A stretch of 64,000 nt of DNA, taken from Aromatoleum evansii. Its GTDB lineage: Bacteria > Pseudomonadota > Gammaproteobacteria > Burkholderiales > Rhodocyclaceae. Shown in pieces: positions 22,398 through 33,104 of this stretch; position 1 is the first letter of the stretch, and every line of letters begins with the position of its first letter. A program made the position numbers and the translations under genes. The notes under the pieces were generated by a model that ran no database searches, was not told the DNA's origin, and was given only the letters and a program-made list of their open reading frames with translations. The DNA is taken from the NCBI RefSeq assembly GCF_012910805.1, contig NZ_WTVK01000002.1, positions 112,048 to 176,047 on the forward strand, written 5' to 3'.

Positions 22398-22979
22398 GTG
22401 AAACCTGAAGCGGTCCAGATCATCCGCGACGAGCACCTCGCGATCAGCGCCGTGCTCTACTCGCTGCGCTACCTCGTCAAGGGCATGCGCAAGGGTGAGG
22501 CGCCCAACTTCCCGCTGCTGCGCGCGATCCTCGACTACATCGTGTCCTACCCCGACCGCTGGCACCACCCGAAGGAGGACAAGTACCTCTTCGCCGCCGT
22601 GCAGCGCCGCACGCGCGAAGCGGACGGACTCATCGCCCGCCTCGAGCGCGAGCACAACCTGGGCTACCCCATGGTCGAGGACCTCAAGAAGCAGCTCATC
22701 GCCTTCCAGGGCGGCGACGCCAAGGCCGGCGAAGCCTTCTGGGACACCGCCGAGCGCTACGCCGAGTTCGAGTGGGACCATTTGCGCACCGAGGAAGACG
22801 CCCTGATCCCCATCGCCGAACGCGTGCTCACGGCGGAAGACTGGGCCGGCATCGCCATCGCCTTCCGCGAGAACGACAACCCGCTCTTCGGCATCAAGCC
22901 CAAGGACGAGGCCGAAACGCTCTACCAGCGCATCCTCAGCCTCACGCCCGCGCCGCTGGGCATGGGCGGCGCCGCCTGA
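22398..22979 (+). CDS. hemerythrin-like HHE domain protein
   Basis: 193 residues with a GTG start after CCGGAGACAAAT. A four-helix HHE cation-binding protein is indicated by DEHLAI (His12), HHPKEDKYLF near residue 56, REHNLGY and EWDHLRTEE, which supply the His and Glu ligands of a diiron site. Such proteins sense or bind oxygen or nitric oxide or take part in iron handling. Its place just beyond the aerobic benzoate genes is suggestive, but a REP element separates them. The function remains open. Confidence 0.8.
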   Translation: MKPEAVQIIRDEHLAISAVLYSLRYLVKGMRKGEAPNFPLLRAILDYIVSYPDRWHHPKEDKYLFAAVQRRTREADGLIARLEREHNLGYPMVEDLKKQLIAFQGGDAKAGEAFWDTAERYAEFEWDHLRTEEDALIPIAERVLTAEDWAGIAIAFRENDNPLFGIKPKDEAETLYQRILSLTPAPLGMGGAA

Positions 22980-23052
22980 GCGGCAGCCCCCTCGCCGGCG
23001 GATCCGGCCGGGGTATCGTGCGGCAGGGCGAATTCCGCTACAGTCGCCCCGC

Positions 23053-23721
23053 ATGAACCCCGCTGCCGAAACCGTCGTGCTCGTTCACGGCCTGTGGATG
23101 CACGGGCTCGTGTTCGGCCTGCTGCGCCGCCGCCTCCAACGCAGCGGTTTCGTCACGCACGCGTGGTCCTACCCCTCGGTGCGACAGGGCCTCGCCGCCA
23201 ACGCCGATGCCTTTTCGCGCTTCCTCGCCACGCTGCCCGGCAGGTCCATCCACCTCGTCGGCCACAGCCTGGGCGGAATCATCCTCGCGAGCGCACTCGC
23301 CCGTCATCCCGACCCGCGCGTGCGCCGCTGCGTGCTCATGGGTCCGCCCTGGACCTCCTCGCGCAGCGCCACCGGATTGCTGCGCGTGCCCGGCATGTCC
23401 GCCCTCATCGGCCGTTCGCTGCACGACTGGCTCACGGCTCCACGGCCCGCGCTCCCCGGCGTCGACATCGGAGTGATCTCGGGCTCCCGGCCGCTCGGGC
23501 TCGCCGGTCTCCTGGTCGGCCTGCCGCGGCCGCACGACGGCATCGTCACGGTCGATGAAACCCGCGTCGCCGGCGCGCGCGACGCCGTCACACTGCACGT
23601 GAGCCACATGGAGATGCTCCTGTCGGCACGCTGCGCCGACCAGGTTCTGAGCTTCCTGCGCACCGGCCGCTTCACCCATGACCAGCCGGAACACCACGCC
23701 GGGCAAGACATCCAGCCCTGA
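23053..23721 (+). CDS. alpha/beta hydrolase, lipase-like
   Basis: 222 residues. The oxyanion motif LVHGLWMHG is at residues 10-18 and the nucleophile elbow GHSLGG near residue 70, with a late His in LHVSHMEML. This pattern resembles PGAP1/lipase-like esterases. No signal peptide. It lies 73 bp after the hemerythrin-like gene. Substrate unknown; the downstream phasin gene makes a link to polyhydroxyalkanoate turnover conceivable but unproven. Confidence 0.75.
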   Translation: MNPAAETVVLVHGLWMHGLVFGLLRRRLQRSGFVTHAWSYPSVRQGLAANADAFSRFLATLPGRSIHLVGHSLGGIILASALARHPDPRVRRCVLMGPPWTSSRSATGLLRVPGMSALIGRSLHDWLTAPRPALPGVDIGVISGSRPLGLAGLLVGLPRPHDGIVTVDETRVAGARDAVTLHVSHMEMLLSARCADQVLSFLRTGRFTHDQPEHHAGQDIQP

Positions 23722-23778
23722 GCCGGAGCTCCGGCACCCCGTTGCAGGGAGAAATTGCTGCGGTGCACAAAATTTTTC

Positions 23779-23806
23779 TTGACGTGAGGTTCCGACTCGC
23801 TACAAT
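23779..23806 (+). promoter_or_regulatory. sigma-70-type promoter of the phasin gene
   Basis: TTGACG and TACAAT are separated by 16 bp in an AT-rich patch 78 bp before the phasin ATG. Downstream, TGCAATGCAGCA around 23815-23826 resembles the TGC-rich sites bound by PhaR repressors of phasin genes. Confidence 0.65.
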
Positions 23807-23884
23807 GGAATTGTGCAATGCAGCAAACCTGCCGGCAGCAGTGGGCCAGCAGACGATGACCCCGCCCCAACAGGAGAAAACACC

Positions 23885-24454
23885 ATGATCGCCACGACCG
23901 ACACCTTCGCCAGCGCCGCCAAGAACGCCTTCGCCACCGTCGAAGCGTCCACCCGCAGCAGCTTCGACACCTTCGAGCGCCTCACCGCGCTGAACATCAA
24001 TGCCGGCCGCAGCGCCCTCGAAGACGGCATCGCCGCAGTGCAGGCCCTGCTGTCGATCAAGACCCCGAACGAGCTGGTGGCCGTTTCCGCCTCGCTCGTC
24101 CGCCCGACGGCCGAGAAGACGCTGGCCTGGTTCCGCAGCAGCTACGAGATCCTCGCGCAGGGCGTCGAGGAAGCCGCCGCACCGTACGAGACCCAGTACT
24201 CGGAAGTGAACAAGGCCATCGGCGTCGCGCTCGAAAAAGCTGCCAAGTCCGCCCCGGCCGGTTCCGAAGCCGCCGTCGCCGCAGTGCAGTCGGCAATCGC
24301 CGCGGCCAACCAGGCCTACGACACCGTGAATAAGGCGACCCGCAAGGTCATCCAGTTCACCGAAGCCAACGTCACGGCAACCGCCCGCGCCGCCGTCGAT
24401 GCGGTGAGCGCACCGGCACCGGCCCCCGCCACCAAGGCCAAGAAGTCGGCCTGA
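23885..24454 (+). CDS. phasin family protein
   Basis: 189 residues. Features of PhaP-type phasins are present: a helical amphipathic body (FDTFERLTALNINAGRSALED, EILAQGVEEAAAPYE) and an Ala/Pro/Lys-rich tail APAPAPATKAKKSA. Phasins coat intracellular polyhydroxyalkanoate granules. The ATG follows CAGGAGAAAACACC. The gene has its own promoter and a downstream hairpin, so it is probably a single transcription unit. Confidence 0.9.
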   Translation: MIATTDTFASAAKNAFATVEASTRSSFDTFERLTALNINAGRSALEDGIAAVQALLSIKTPNELVAVSASLVRPTAEKTLAWFRSSYEILAQGVEEAAAPYETQYSEVNKAIGVALEKAAKSAPAGSEAAVAAVQSAIAAANQAYDTVNKATRKVIQFTEANVTATARAAVDAVSAPAPAPATKAKKSA

Positions 24455-24508
24455 TCAGCCGCGGGGCCCGAGCCCCGCACGGCGGCCCCGTTAATACCGG
24501 GCCGCCCC

Positions 24509-24532
24509 CTCCGGCGCCTGCGGGCGCCGGAG
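24509..24532 (+). terminator. hairpin after the phasin gene
   Basis: CTCCGGCGCC and GGCGCCGGAG form a perfect 10-bp stem with a TGCG loop, followed by TCGTTT. A second stem with GGCGGCCC/GGGCCGCC arms lies just before it. The short T-run makes it a plausible intrinsic terminator. Confidence 0.6.
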
Positions 24533-24586
24533 TCGTTTCCGGTTATCCTTGCGCGCTTCCCCCGGCAGCACGCAGCCATTACAACA

Positions 24587-25957
24587 ATGACGACCTCCCC
24601 CCCCGCCTCCGCACGTACCTCGCCCGAACTCCTCGCACCCGCCGGTTCCCTGCAGATGATGCGCACCGCCTTCGCCTACGGCGCGGACGCGGTCTACGCC
24701 GGCCAGCCGCGCTACTCGCTGCGCGTGCGCAACAACAGCTTCGACAAGCTCGACGCGCTCGCCGCTGGCATCGACGAGGCGCACGCCGCGGGCAAGGCCT
24801 TCTACCTCGTCAGCAACATCTACCCGCACAACAGCAAGGTGCGCAGCTTCCTCGCCGACATGGAGCCGGTGATCGCGCTGAAGCCCGACGCGCTGATCAT
24901 GGCCGACCCCGGCCTCATCATGATGGTGCGCGAGCGCTGGCCCGAGGTCGCCGTGCATCTGTCGGTGCAGGCCAACACCACCAACTACGCCGCGGTGCGC
25001 TTCTGGGCTTCGGTCGGCGTCGAGCGCATCATCCTGTCGCGCGAACTCTCGCTCGACGAGATCGAGGACATCCGCCAGGCCTGCCCCGACATGGAGCTGG
25101 AAGTCTTCGTGCATGGCGCGCTGTGCGTCGCCTATTCCGGCCGCTGCCTGCTGTCGGGCTACTTCAATCACCGCGACCCCAACCAGGGCACCTGCACGAA
25201 CTCCTGCCGCTGGGACTACAAGGTGCACGAGGCGAACGAGGACGGCTCCGGCGACCTGCACGCCAGCGGCAAAGGCTCGCCGGATGCGGCCGGCAGCGCG
25301 CTCGGCGGCGGTGCACGCCACGAAGCGTCCTCGCGCGTCTACCTCCTCGAGGAGGGCACCCGCCCCGGGCAGCTCATGCCGATCGAGGAAGACGAGCACG
25401 GCACCTACATCCTGAACTCGAAGGACCTGCGCGCGATCGAGCACATCGAACGGCTCGTCGCCATCGGCGTCGATTCGCTCAAGATCGAAGGCCGCACCAA
25501 GAGCCCCTACTACGTCGCACGCGCGAGCCAGGGCTACCGCCGCGCGATCGACGACGCCGTGGCCGGCCGCCCCTTCGACCTGCGCCTGCTGGGCGAACTC
25601 GAAGGCCTCGCGAACCGCGGCTACACCGACGGCTTCTACCAGCGCCACCACACGCCCGAACACCAGAACTACATGCGCGGCCACTCCGAATCGGGGCGCA
25701 GCCTGTTCGTCGGCGAGGTGCTGGGCGTCGACCCGGCGAGCGGCCTCGCGGAAATCGAAGTGAAGAACGGTTTCGGCATCGGCGACCGGCTCGAATTCGT
25801 CCAGCCGCAGGGCAACATCATCGCCCCGCTGGAACGGCTCGAAAACCTCGAAGGCGAAGCGCTCGGGCGCATCCCCGGGGCCGGCCGCCGCGTGCGCCTG
25901 CCCCTGCCCGCAGGCGCGCAGGCCGACGCGCCGTGCTTCATCGCCAGACTGCTCTGA
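24587..25957 (+). CDS. trhP: tRNA hydroxylation protein TrhP (peptidase U32 family)
   Basis: 456 residues. The U32 signature EVFVHGALCVAYSGRCLLSG lies near residue 178, followed by NQGTCTNSCRWDY, whose cysteines bind an iron-sulfur cluster in this family. E. coli YegQ/TrhP acts in prephenate-dependent hydroxylation of wobble uridine in tRNA. The Ser/Gly-rich insert (near residues 220-250) is slightly longer than usual. It stands alone between the phasin gene and the convergent diguanylate cyclase gene. Confidence 0.88.
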   Translation: MTTSPPASARTSPELLAPAGSLQMMRTAFAYGADAVYAGQPRYSLRVRNNSFDKLDALAAGIDEAHAAGKAFYLVSNIYPHNSKVRSFLADMEPVIALKPDALIMADPGLIMMVRERWPEVAVHLSVQANTTNYAAVRFWASVGVERIILSRELSLDEIEDIRQACPDMELEVFVHGALCVAYSGRCLLSGYFNHRDPNQGTCTNSCRWDYKVHEANEDGSGDLHASGKGSPDAAGSALGGGARHEASSRVYLLEEGTRPGQLMPIEEDEHGTYILNSKDLRAIEHIERLVAIGVDSLKIEGRTKSPYYVARASQGYRRAIDDAVAGRPFDLRLLGELEGLANRGYTDGFYQRHHTPEHQNYMRGHSESGRSLFVGEVLGVDPASGLAEIEVKNGFGIGDRLEFVQPQGNIIAPLERLENLEGEALGRIPGAGRRVRLPLPAGAQADAPCFIARLL

Positions 25958-25991
25958 CGCCTGCAGCGGCCCACGCTCCGCAACTCGGGGA

Positions 25992-27668
25992 TCAAACGCC
26001 GCGCGAAGCCTTCTTCCTGCCGCCCCCGATGACGGCGCCTCCCTGCCCGCGCACGAACTTGCGGACCACGCGCAGGCGCGGCGCCCTCGGGTCCGCATGC
26101 TCCTCAGCGGCCATCGCGGTGCCTTCCGGCGCGGTGCGCCCGGCCCGCTTCTCGCCGTACATCGCCGCATCCGCGTGACGAATCAGCTCCTCGGGCTCGC
26201 TGCCGTGCTCGGGGCAAACGCTCACTCCCAGGCTGGCGGTGATCTCCACCACAATCCCGTCGCGCAGTTCGACCGGCTGTGCCACGGCGCCGAGCAGCTT
26301 CGCGGCAATCGGTTCGGCGGTCGCAAGATCCGTCACGCCAGGCAGAAGCACGACGAACTCGTCGCCGGCGATGCGCGCCACCGTATCCGTCTCGCGCACG
26401 CTGTCGCGCATGCGCCCGGCGACCGTGCCCAGCACCGCGTCGCCGACGTCATGACCGTGGCCGTCGTTCACTTCCTTGAAACGATCCAGATCGACGAAGA
26501 ACAGCGCAAACCCTTCGCCGGTGCGCCGCCAGTGGGCGCTCGCGTGGCCGACGCGATCGTAGAACAGGCGCCGATTGGGCAGGCCGGTCAGCGGATCGTG
26601 CAGCGCGCTGTGGGTCGCGCGATCCAGGCTCTCGCGCTCGCGCGCGACCGCCGCACGGTGGCGACGCAGGTACAGCACCAGCACGGCGAGCGTGGACAGG
26701 GCCAGACCGATCGCCAGCAGCAGCGGCTCGCTGCGGATGTCCCGGAAGCGCAACTGGCGCGTCACGGTCAGGCGTACGGGCTGCGAGGTGCTGACGTCCT
26801 CGACGTTCAGGGTGAACTTCGGCAACAGGCGGCGCTCCAGCGCACCGATCGGCTGCGCGGCGAGGACCGCGTACAACGGCGGATCCTGCGGGCCCGTCTC
26901 ACCCAGCATGCGCAGCACATGCGCGGTCCGCGGATTGCGACGGCCGGGAACCATCGAATCGGCCTTCACCACCAGCAATGCATAACGCTGCTCGGCGCCC
27001 GGAACCCGCATGACGGAGCGCACCGTGTCGGTGCGCCTCATCACCACGTAGGCGAGCGGCCCCTCGATGAGCGCGAACGGGCGCGTGGACACGGCTCCGT
27101 GCCCCGCCTCGGCGCGCAGCAGTGCCTCGCGCAGGTGCGGCACCGAATCGAGATCGAGCCCGAGCACCGGCAGCGACTCGGGCGTTTCGGGCCACCGGAA
27201 GCTGATCGGGAAATAGGCGGCCTTCTCCCCGACGGGCTGCCACCGTCTTCCATCCTGGTAGGTGAAGGTGCCGATCCGCGCACCGGGGCCGGCTTGCGCG
27301 GCGAGCGCCCGCTCGAAATCATTCCGCGCATGCGCCGGCACCTTCTCGACCACTTCGAGCATGTAGATGTGCGGATGTTCGCCCAGCAGGCGGCTCGCGT
27401 AGCCGGCGATCTGCTCCCGCGCCGGTGCGCCCAACACGTCGAGAAATGCGGCGAATCCCGACAGCAGGGCGTCGTTGGTGCGCAGGCGGTCGCGCAACAG
27501 CTCGATGTCCGCCTCGGCATCCGCCTGGAACTCGGTGCGGATCTCTTCCCATGTTCCGCGCAACACCAGCGCGAACAGGGATACGCTGAACAGCACCCAC
27601 GCGAGCAGCAGCACCGCGTAAAGCGGATTGTCGCCCCTGCGCAGCTGCGACCCTTGCTCGCCGTCCAC
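25992..27668 (-). CDS. membrane CHASE-type sensor diguanylate cyclase
   Basis: 558 residues from a GTG at 27668, chosen because GGGGGAGGAATC lies directly before it; an ATG 24 codons upstream is also in frame. A transmembrane helix (about residues 15-38), a periplasmic CHASE-like sensor (about 60-290), a second helix (about 312-332) and a GGDEF domain (about 355-515) follow in order. The signature reads AGDEF instead of GGDEF, with the flanking FFVDLDRFKEVND intact. It should make cyclic di-GMP in response to an external signal, if the Ala variant is active. Confidence 0.85.
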   Translation of the reverse strand: MDGEQGSQLRRGDNPLYAVLLLAWVLFSVSLFALVLRGTWEEIRTEFQADAEADIELLRDRLRTNDALLSGFAAFLDVLGAPAREQIAGYASRLLGEHPHIYMLEVVEKVPAHARNDFERALAAQAGPGARIGTFTYQDGRRWQPVGEKAAYFPISFRWPETPESLPVLGLDLDSVPHLREALLRAEAGHGAVSTRPFALIEGPLAYVVMRRTDTVRSVMRVPGAEQRYALLVVKADSMVPGRRNPRTAHVLRMLGETGPQDPPLYAVLAAQPIGALERRLLPKFTLNVEDVSTSQPVRLTVTRQLRFRDIRSEPLLLAIGLALSTLAVLVLYLRRHRAAVARERESLDRATHSALHDPLTGLPNRRLFYDRVGHASAHWRRTGEGFALFFVDLDRFKEVNDGHGHDVGDAVLGTVAGRMRDSVRETDTVARIAGDEFVVLLPGVTDLATAEPIAAKLLGAVAQPVELRDGIVVEITASLGVSVCPEHGSEPEELIRHADAAMYGEKRAGRTAPEGTAMAAEEHADPRAPRLRVVRKFVRGQGGAVIGGGRKKASRGV

Positions 27669-27914
27669 GATTCCTCCCCCTCCCGACCGGCCGCGCCGCC
27701 TCGTCGGCCCCCGGCCCAGGATGAGTGCCGGTGAGTGCACTCTATTCCTCTCCGCTTATGTCGTATATATGGCAAAGGTCGTATCTATCCGACTGATTTG
27801 GCAGAGTATTTGCGCAAAGTCATCGTCGCCCGCATGGCATGGCGCAGGCGCTGCGGCGAGCGGCGTGCCCGGCCCCCAAAAGGATCCGTCGCGGCGACCT
27901 AGCCCCATCTGCGC

Positions 27915-27920
27915 TATAAT
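27915..27920 (+). promoter_or_regulatory. -10 element TATAAT before ybiT
   Basis: A consensus TATAAT lies 37 bp before the GTG start of ybiT. No clear -35 is visible at the right distance (GTCGCG region), so the promoter call rests on the -10 alone. Confidence 0.45.
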
Positions 27921-27956
27921 GCAAAGCTTTGTTTTAACTGAAAATCAGGATCCGCC

Positions 27957-29582
<1,626 letters not shown>

Positions 29583-29592
29583 GACCTTTCGC

Positions 29593-29612
29593 GGCCCGGT
29601 GAAGACCGGGCC
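29593..29612 (+). terminator. hairpin after ybiT
   Basis: GGCCCGGT and ACCGGGCC form a perfect 8-bp stem with a GAAG tetraloop 11 bp after the ybiT stop codon. AAATT follows rather than a T-run, so this may be a 3'-end stabiliser rather than a strong terminator. Confidence 0.45.
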
Positions 29613-29668
29613 AAATTCCCCACCGCATAGTCGATTCGCGTTTATTTCGACTCGATACGCATAACTTG

Positions 29669-29697
29669 TTGCGCACAAATTAGCCCGTCGGTATATT
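29669..29697 (+). promoter_or_regulatory. candidate promoter of the triheme cytochrome gene
   Basis: TTGCGC and TATATT are spaced by 17 bp in an AT-rich patch 20 bp before the chosen start. It would give a very short leader. Confidence 0.45.
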
Positions 29698-29716
29698 CGC
29701 CCGCTCGTATCCCCTC

Positions 29717-30256
29717 TTGGGGAGCCTTTTTCACGGGCGGCTGGTCTTGGTTACGACGCGGGGCTTTTCCTTGCTGCTGGCGGCAACTGCGGCGCTTTTC
29801 GGCGCCGGGACCGCGCACGCCGACTATTCGGACTGTCGCACCTGTCATTACGCGACGGGCATCGACGGCTCCACCCCCGATCTGACCGCCTATTTCGTCA
29901 ACCCCGGACATCACCCCGTGCGGGTGAACTACCCGATCCGTGCCGACTACAACCTGCCGGCCACCACGACGACGACCGGCATCCTGTTCTTCGACCGCAA
30001 CGCCAACGGCTTGCCCGATCCCGACGAGATCCAGCTGTTCAGCAGCAGCGTCCTGTCCGGCACGTCCGGCAGCGGAACGACTACGCGCTCGAAAGGCAAA
30101 CCGAAGAACTCCGCGACCACCGACACGTGGGTGATCGACTGCGCGTCCTGCCACATCGAGCACGGCCTGAGCCCGACCGACCCGCAGCACGCCGCCGACT
30201 ATGTGCGCGGCGCGGGTGGCGACCACATGCTGTGCATCACCTGCCACAACCTCTGA
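29717..30256 (+). CDS. small periplasmic triheme cytochrome c
   Basis: About 179 residues from a TTG at 29717; no ATG is available upstream, and another TTG at 29747 is equally possible. A hydrophobic signal (GFSLLLAATAALFGAGTAHA) ends before DYSDCRTCHY. Three haem-binding motifs are visible: CRTCH, CASCH and CITCH. The last is five residues from the C-terminus. The middle part (FFDRNANGLPDPDEIQLF) resembles a calcium-binding loop. Periplasmic electron transfer is likely, but partner and pathway are unknown. It is not near any oxidoreductase gene. Confidence 0.7.
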   Translation: MGSLFHGRLVLVTTRGFSLLLAATAALFGAGTAHADYSDCRTCHYATGIDGSTPDLTAYFVNPGHHPVRVNYPIRADYNLPATTTTTGILFFDRNANGLPDPDEIQLFSSSVLSGTSGSGTTTRSKGKPKNSATTDTWVIDCASCHIEHGLSPTDPQHAADYVRGAGGDHMLCITCHNL

Positions 30257-30362
30257 TCACCACGCCACACGGCACTGCGCATCGGTAACAAGAACGCTCG
30301 GCGGGAAACTCCCGTCGGGGGTGCGGCGGTCATACATGCATCGCCCACAGCAAGCATCCGCG

Positions 30363-32342
30363 ATGACCCACACTTCGCGAACGCATCCGGTCCGCCGGGC
30401 AATGTTGGCAATCCTGGCTACCGTGGCCGCGGCCCTCGCGCTGGGAGAGTTCCTCGGCTGGCCCTTCCTGCGCGCCCCGCTCGAATCCGCCCTCACGCGG
30501 AGCTTCCAGCGCCCGGTCCGCATCAGCGCGCCATTTCGCGTTCATCTTCTCGGCACTGTCCGCGTCAGCACCGGTGGCGTGTGGATCGCGGCGCCGGAAG
30601 GCTTCGATGCGCCCCATCTGGTCCAGGCCGACGGCCTCGCGGTGACCCTGCGCTACGGCGACCTGTTGAGGCTGAGCGAGTCGCACCCGCTGCGCATCGC
30701 CGCGATCGACGTCGACCGGCTCGACGCGCGGCTCAAGCGCCGTGCCGACGGCGCCGCGACCTGGCAGATCGGCGGACGCACTGCCGTACAGGCGAGCGCG
30801 CCACCGCCACAGGTCGATGCGCTGGCGGTGCGTAACGGCACGATCGAATTCGACGACGTGCCGGCCAGGACGGCGCTCAGGGCGCTCTTCTCCACCAATG
30901 AAGGCGCCGGACAGGCGGCGCCCACTGCACGCGCGACCGTTCGCGGACGGCTACGCGGGCGCACGCTCGACGGGGAGCTCGGCGCAGCCGGTTTCCTGCA
31001 GCTCGCCGCGCAAGGCGAGGACGCACACCCCGTGCCGGTCAGCGGCCGCGTCGACTATGGCGGCGTGCACGCGGAGTTCAACGGCTCCGTGGCGGACCTC
31101 GCCGGCGGCCGCGACCTGAAAGGCAGGATTGCAGCGCGCGGCGCCTCGCTCGGCGTGCTCGGAGAGCTCTTTGGCGTGCTGCTGCCGACCACCGACCCAT
31201 TCTCGCTGCGCGGCACGCTGGAAAAGGACGGCGAATTGTGGCGTGCCCGCGTCGTCGACGCACAGGTCGGCGAGAGCGCCGTCCAGGGCGTCTTCACCTA
31301 CCACGCACGCGCGGACACGCCGCGGCTCGAGGGCGAGCTGCGCGGCAAGCGTTTCGTCCTCGCCGATCTTGCACCGGCGTTCGGCACCCGCAATCCCGAC
31401 GGCAGCCGCGCGCCCCCTCCGCCCGGGCGAGTCATCCCGGAACGCGATCTGGACCTTCCTGCGCTGAAGACCATGGACGCGCGCATCGCGGTGGATCTCG
31501 GCCATGTCGATCTCGGCACCGCCTTCTCGCAGCCGATCTCCCCGCTGCGTGCGACGCTGAGCCTGCACAAGGGCCGGCTCGCACTCAGCGAGCTCGATGC
31601 GAACACGGCAAGGGGACGCCTGCGTGGCGAGATTGCCGTCGATGCCGACCACCGTCCGCCGCAATGGGCAGCGAACCTGAGCTGGGAGGGCATCCGCCTG
31701 GAAGACTGGATCGGCGTCGCGCGGACGCGGGCCCAGGCCGCCCGCGGCAGTGGCGGGGAATCAACCCAGCCGCCGTACTTCACCGGCGTGTTTCACGGCC
31801 GCGCGAGGCTGACCGGGCACGGCCGGTCCACGGCGGCCCTGCTCGGAACCCTCGACGGCGAACTGACCACAGGCGTGCGCGACGGCAGCATCTCGCGGCT
31901 GCTGATCGAGATCATGGGGCTCGACGTCGCCCAGGGCCTCGGCCTCGCGCTGGGTGGCGACCAGGCGCTGCCCCTGGACTGCGCCGTCGCCGACGTCGTT
32001 GCGCGCGGCGGCCGGCTGAGTCCGCGCGTCGCGCTGATCGACACGCCCGTGACCCTGGTGCTGGTCGACGGCGACGTCGATCTCGCGCGCGAGGCGCTCG
32101 ACCTGCGCTTCACGGCGAAGCCGCGCAACGTGTCGCCCTTCACGCTGCGCACACCGGTGCGCGTCGCCGGCACCTTCGAGACACCGCGCGTACGGCCGGA
32201 AGCCGGCCCGCTCGCGACCAGGGCGCTGGCCGGCATTGCGCTCGGCTTCGTCACGCCGTTCGCGGCCATCCTCCCCTTCGTCGACCCCGGTGAAACGCCG
32301 GGATCGCCCTGCCGGCAGGCGCTCGCGCGACTCGGTCGCTGA
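30363..32342 (+). CDS. AsmA family protein
   Basis: 659 residues from ATG 30363 (MTHTSRTHPVRRAMLAILAT); an ATG at 30336 is possible. One N-terminal membrane helix, then a long beta-rich region and a C-terminal AsmA-like part (LLIEIMGLDVAQGLGLAL, DCAVADVVARGGRLSPR, RFTAKPRNVSPFTLRTPVRVAGTFETP). Proteins of the AsmA/YhdP group bridge the periplasm and move lipids to the outer membrane. It is followed by the PTS genes after a 97-bp gap. Confidence 0.78.
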   Translation: MTHTSRTHPVRRAMLAILATVAAALALGEFLGWPFLRAPLESALTRSFQRPVRISAPFRVHLLGTVRVSTGGVWIAAPEGFDAPHLVQADGLAVTLRYGDLLRLSESHPLRIAAIDVDRLDARLKRRADGAATWQIGGRTAVQASAPPPQVDALAVRNGTIEFDDVPARTALRALFSTNEGAGQAAPTARATVRGRLRGRTLDGELGAAGFLQLAAQGEDAHPVPVSGRVDYGGVHAEFNGSVADLAGGRDLKGRIAARGASLGVLGELFGVLLPTTDPFSLRGTLEKDGELWRARVVDAQVGESAVQGVFTYHARADTPRLEGELRGKRFVLADLAPAFGTRNPDGSRAPPPPGRVIPERDLDLPALKTMDARIAVDLGHVDLGTAFSQPISPLRATLSLHKGRLALSELDANTARGRLRGEIAVDADHRPPQWAANLSWEGIRLEDWIGVARTRAQAARGSGGESTQPPYFTGVFHGRARLTGHGRSTAALLGTLDGELTTGVRDGSISRLLIEIMGLDVAQGLGLALGGDQALPLDCAVADVVARGGRLSPRVALIDTPVTLVLVDGDVDLAREALDLRFTAKPRNVSPFTLRTPVRVAGTFETPRVRPEAGPLATRALAGIALGFVTPFAAILPFVDPGETPGSPCRQALARLGR

Positions 32343-32439
32343 GCACGGCGCGCCCCGCCGCCGGGTCGCCGCCGTGCCCGAAGATACGCGCGGCAGGGAG
32401 CACGTCGGCTAGAATCCCCTGAACTAGCGCGACGACACC

Positions 32440-32823
32440 ATGATCGGCATCTTCCTCATCACCCACGGCACGCTCGGCGAGGCGCTGATCCAGTGCGCCT
32501 GCCACGTGCTGAACAAGCGCCCCGACAACGTCATCCAGCTCGGCCTGTCGGGCCAGGACGATCCGCTGGACATCCTGCCCGAGGCGCGGCGCTTGCTCGC
32601 AACGGTCGACAAGGGCCATGGCGTCGTGATACTCACCGATATCTATGGCGCCACCCCCGCAAACGTCGCGCTGAAATTGCTGGAACCAGGGCGCGTCGAA
32701 GGCATCGCCGGCGTGAACCTGCCGATGCTGCTGCGGGTGCTGACCTACCGGGAAAGGGACATGAACACGCTCGTCGAACGCGCCATCACCGGCGGCTGCG
32801 AGGGCGTGCTGCACATGAAGTGA
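32440..32823 (+). CDS. PTS EIIA component, mannose family
   Basis: 127 residues. The phosphorylated His is H9 in MIGIFLITHGTLGEAL, the normal EIIA-Man position. DIYGATPANVALKLL matches the family. It lies 7 bp before the HPr gene. No EIIB or EIIC gene is present, as is typical of betaproteobacteria where this set serves regulation rather than sugar uptake. Confidence 0.9.
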   Translation: MIGIFLITHGTLGEALIQCACHVLNKRPDNVIQLGLSGQDDPLDILPEARRLLATVDKGHGVVILTDIYGATPANVALKLLEPGRVEGIAGVNLPMLLRVLTYRERDMNTLVERAITGGCEGVLHMK

Positions 32824-32830
32824 GAGGGAC

Positions 32831-33100
32831 ATGCCGAGAGCGGAAGTCGAAATCATCAACAAGCTGGGCCTGCATGCACGTGCGTCGGCAAAACTGACGC
32901 AGCTCGCAAGCAGCTTCGGGGCCGACATCTGGCTCGAGCGCAACGGGCGTCGCGTGAACGCCAAGAGCATCATGGGCGTCATGATGCTCGCCGCCGCGCG
33001 CGGCGCGACGATCGCGGTCGAGACGGCGGGCCAGGACGAGGACAAGGCGCTGGAGGCGATCCTCGGCCTGATCGCGGACCGCTTCGGCGAAGGGGAATAA
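32831..33100 (+). CDS. ptsH: phosphocarrier protein HPr
   Basis: 89 residues. The active His15 lies in NKLGLHARASAKL, and Ser46 in NAKSIMGVMML, the HPr kinase target position, is present. HPr passes phosphate from EI to EIIA. It is 4 bp upstream of ptsI, so the two are translationally linked. Confidence 0.95.
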   Translation: MPRAEVEIINKLGLHARASAKLTQLASSFGADIWLERNGRRVNAKSIMGVMMLAAARGATIAVETAGQDEDKALEAILGLIADRFGEGE

Positions 33101-33104
33101 GCCG

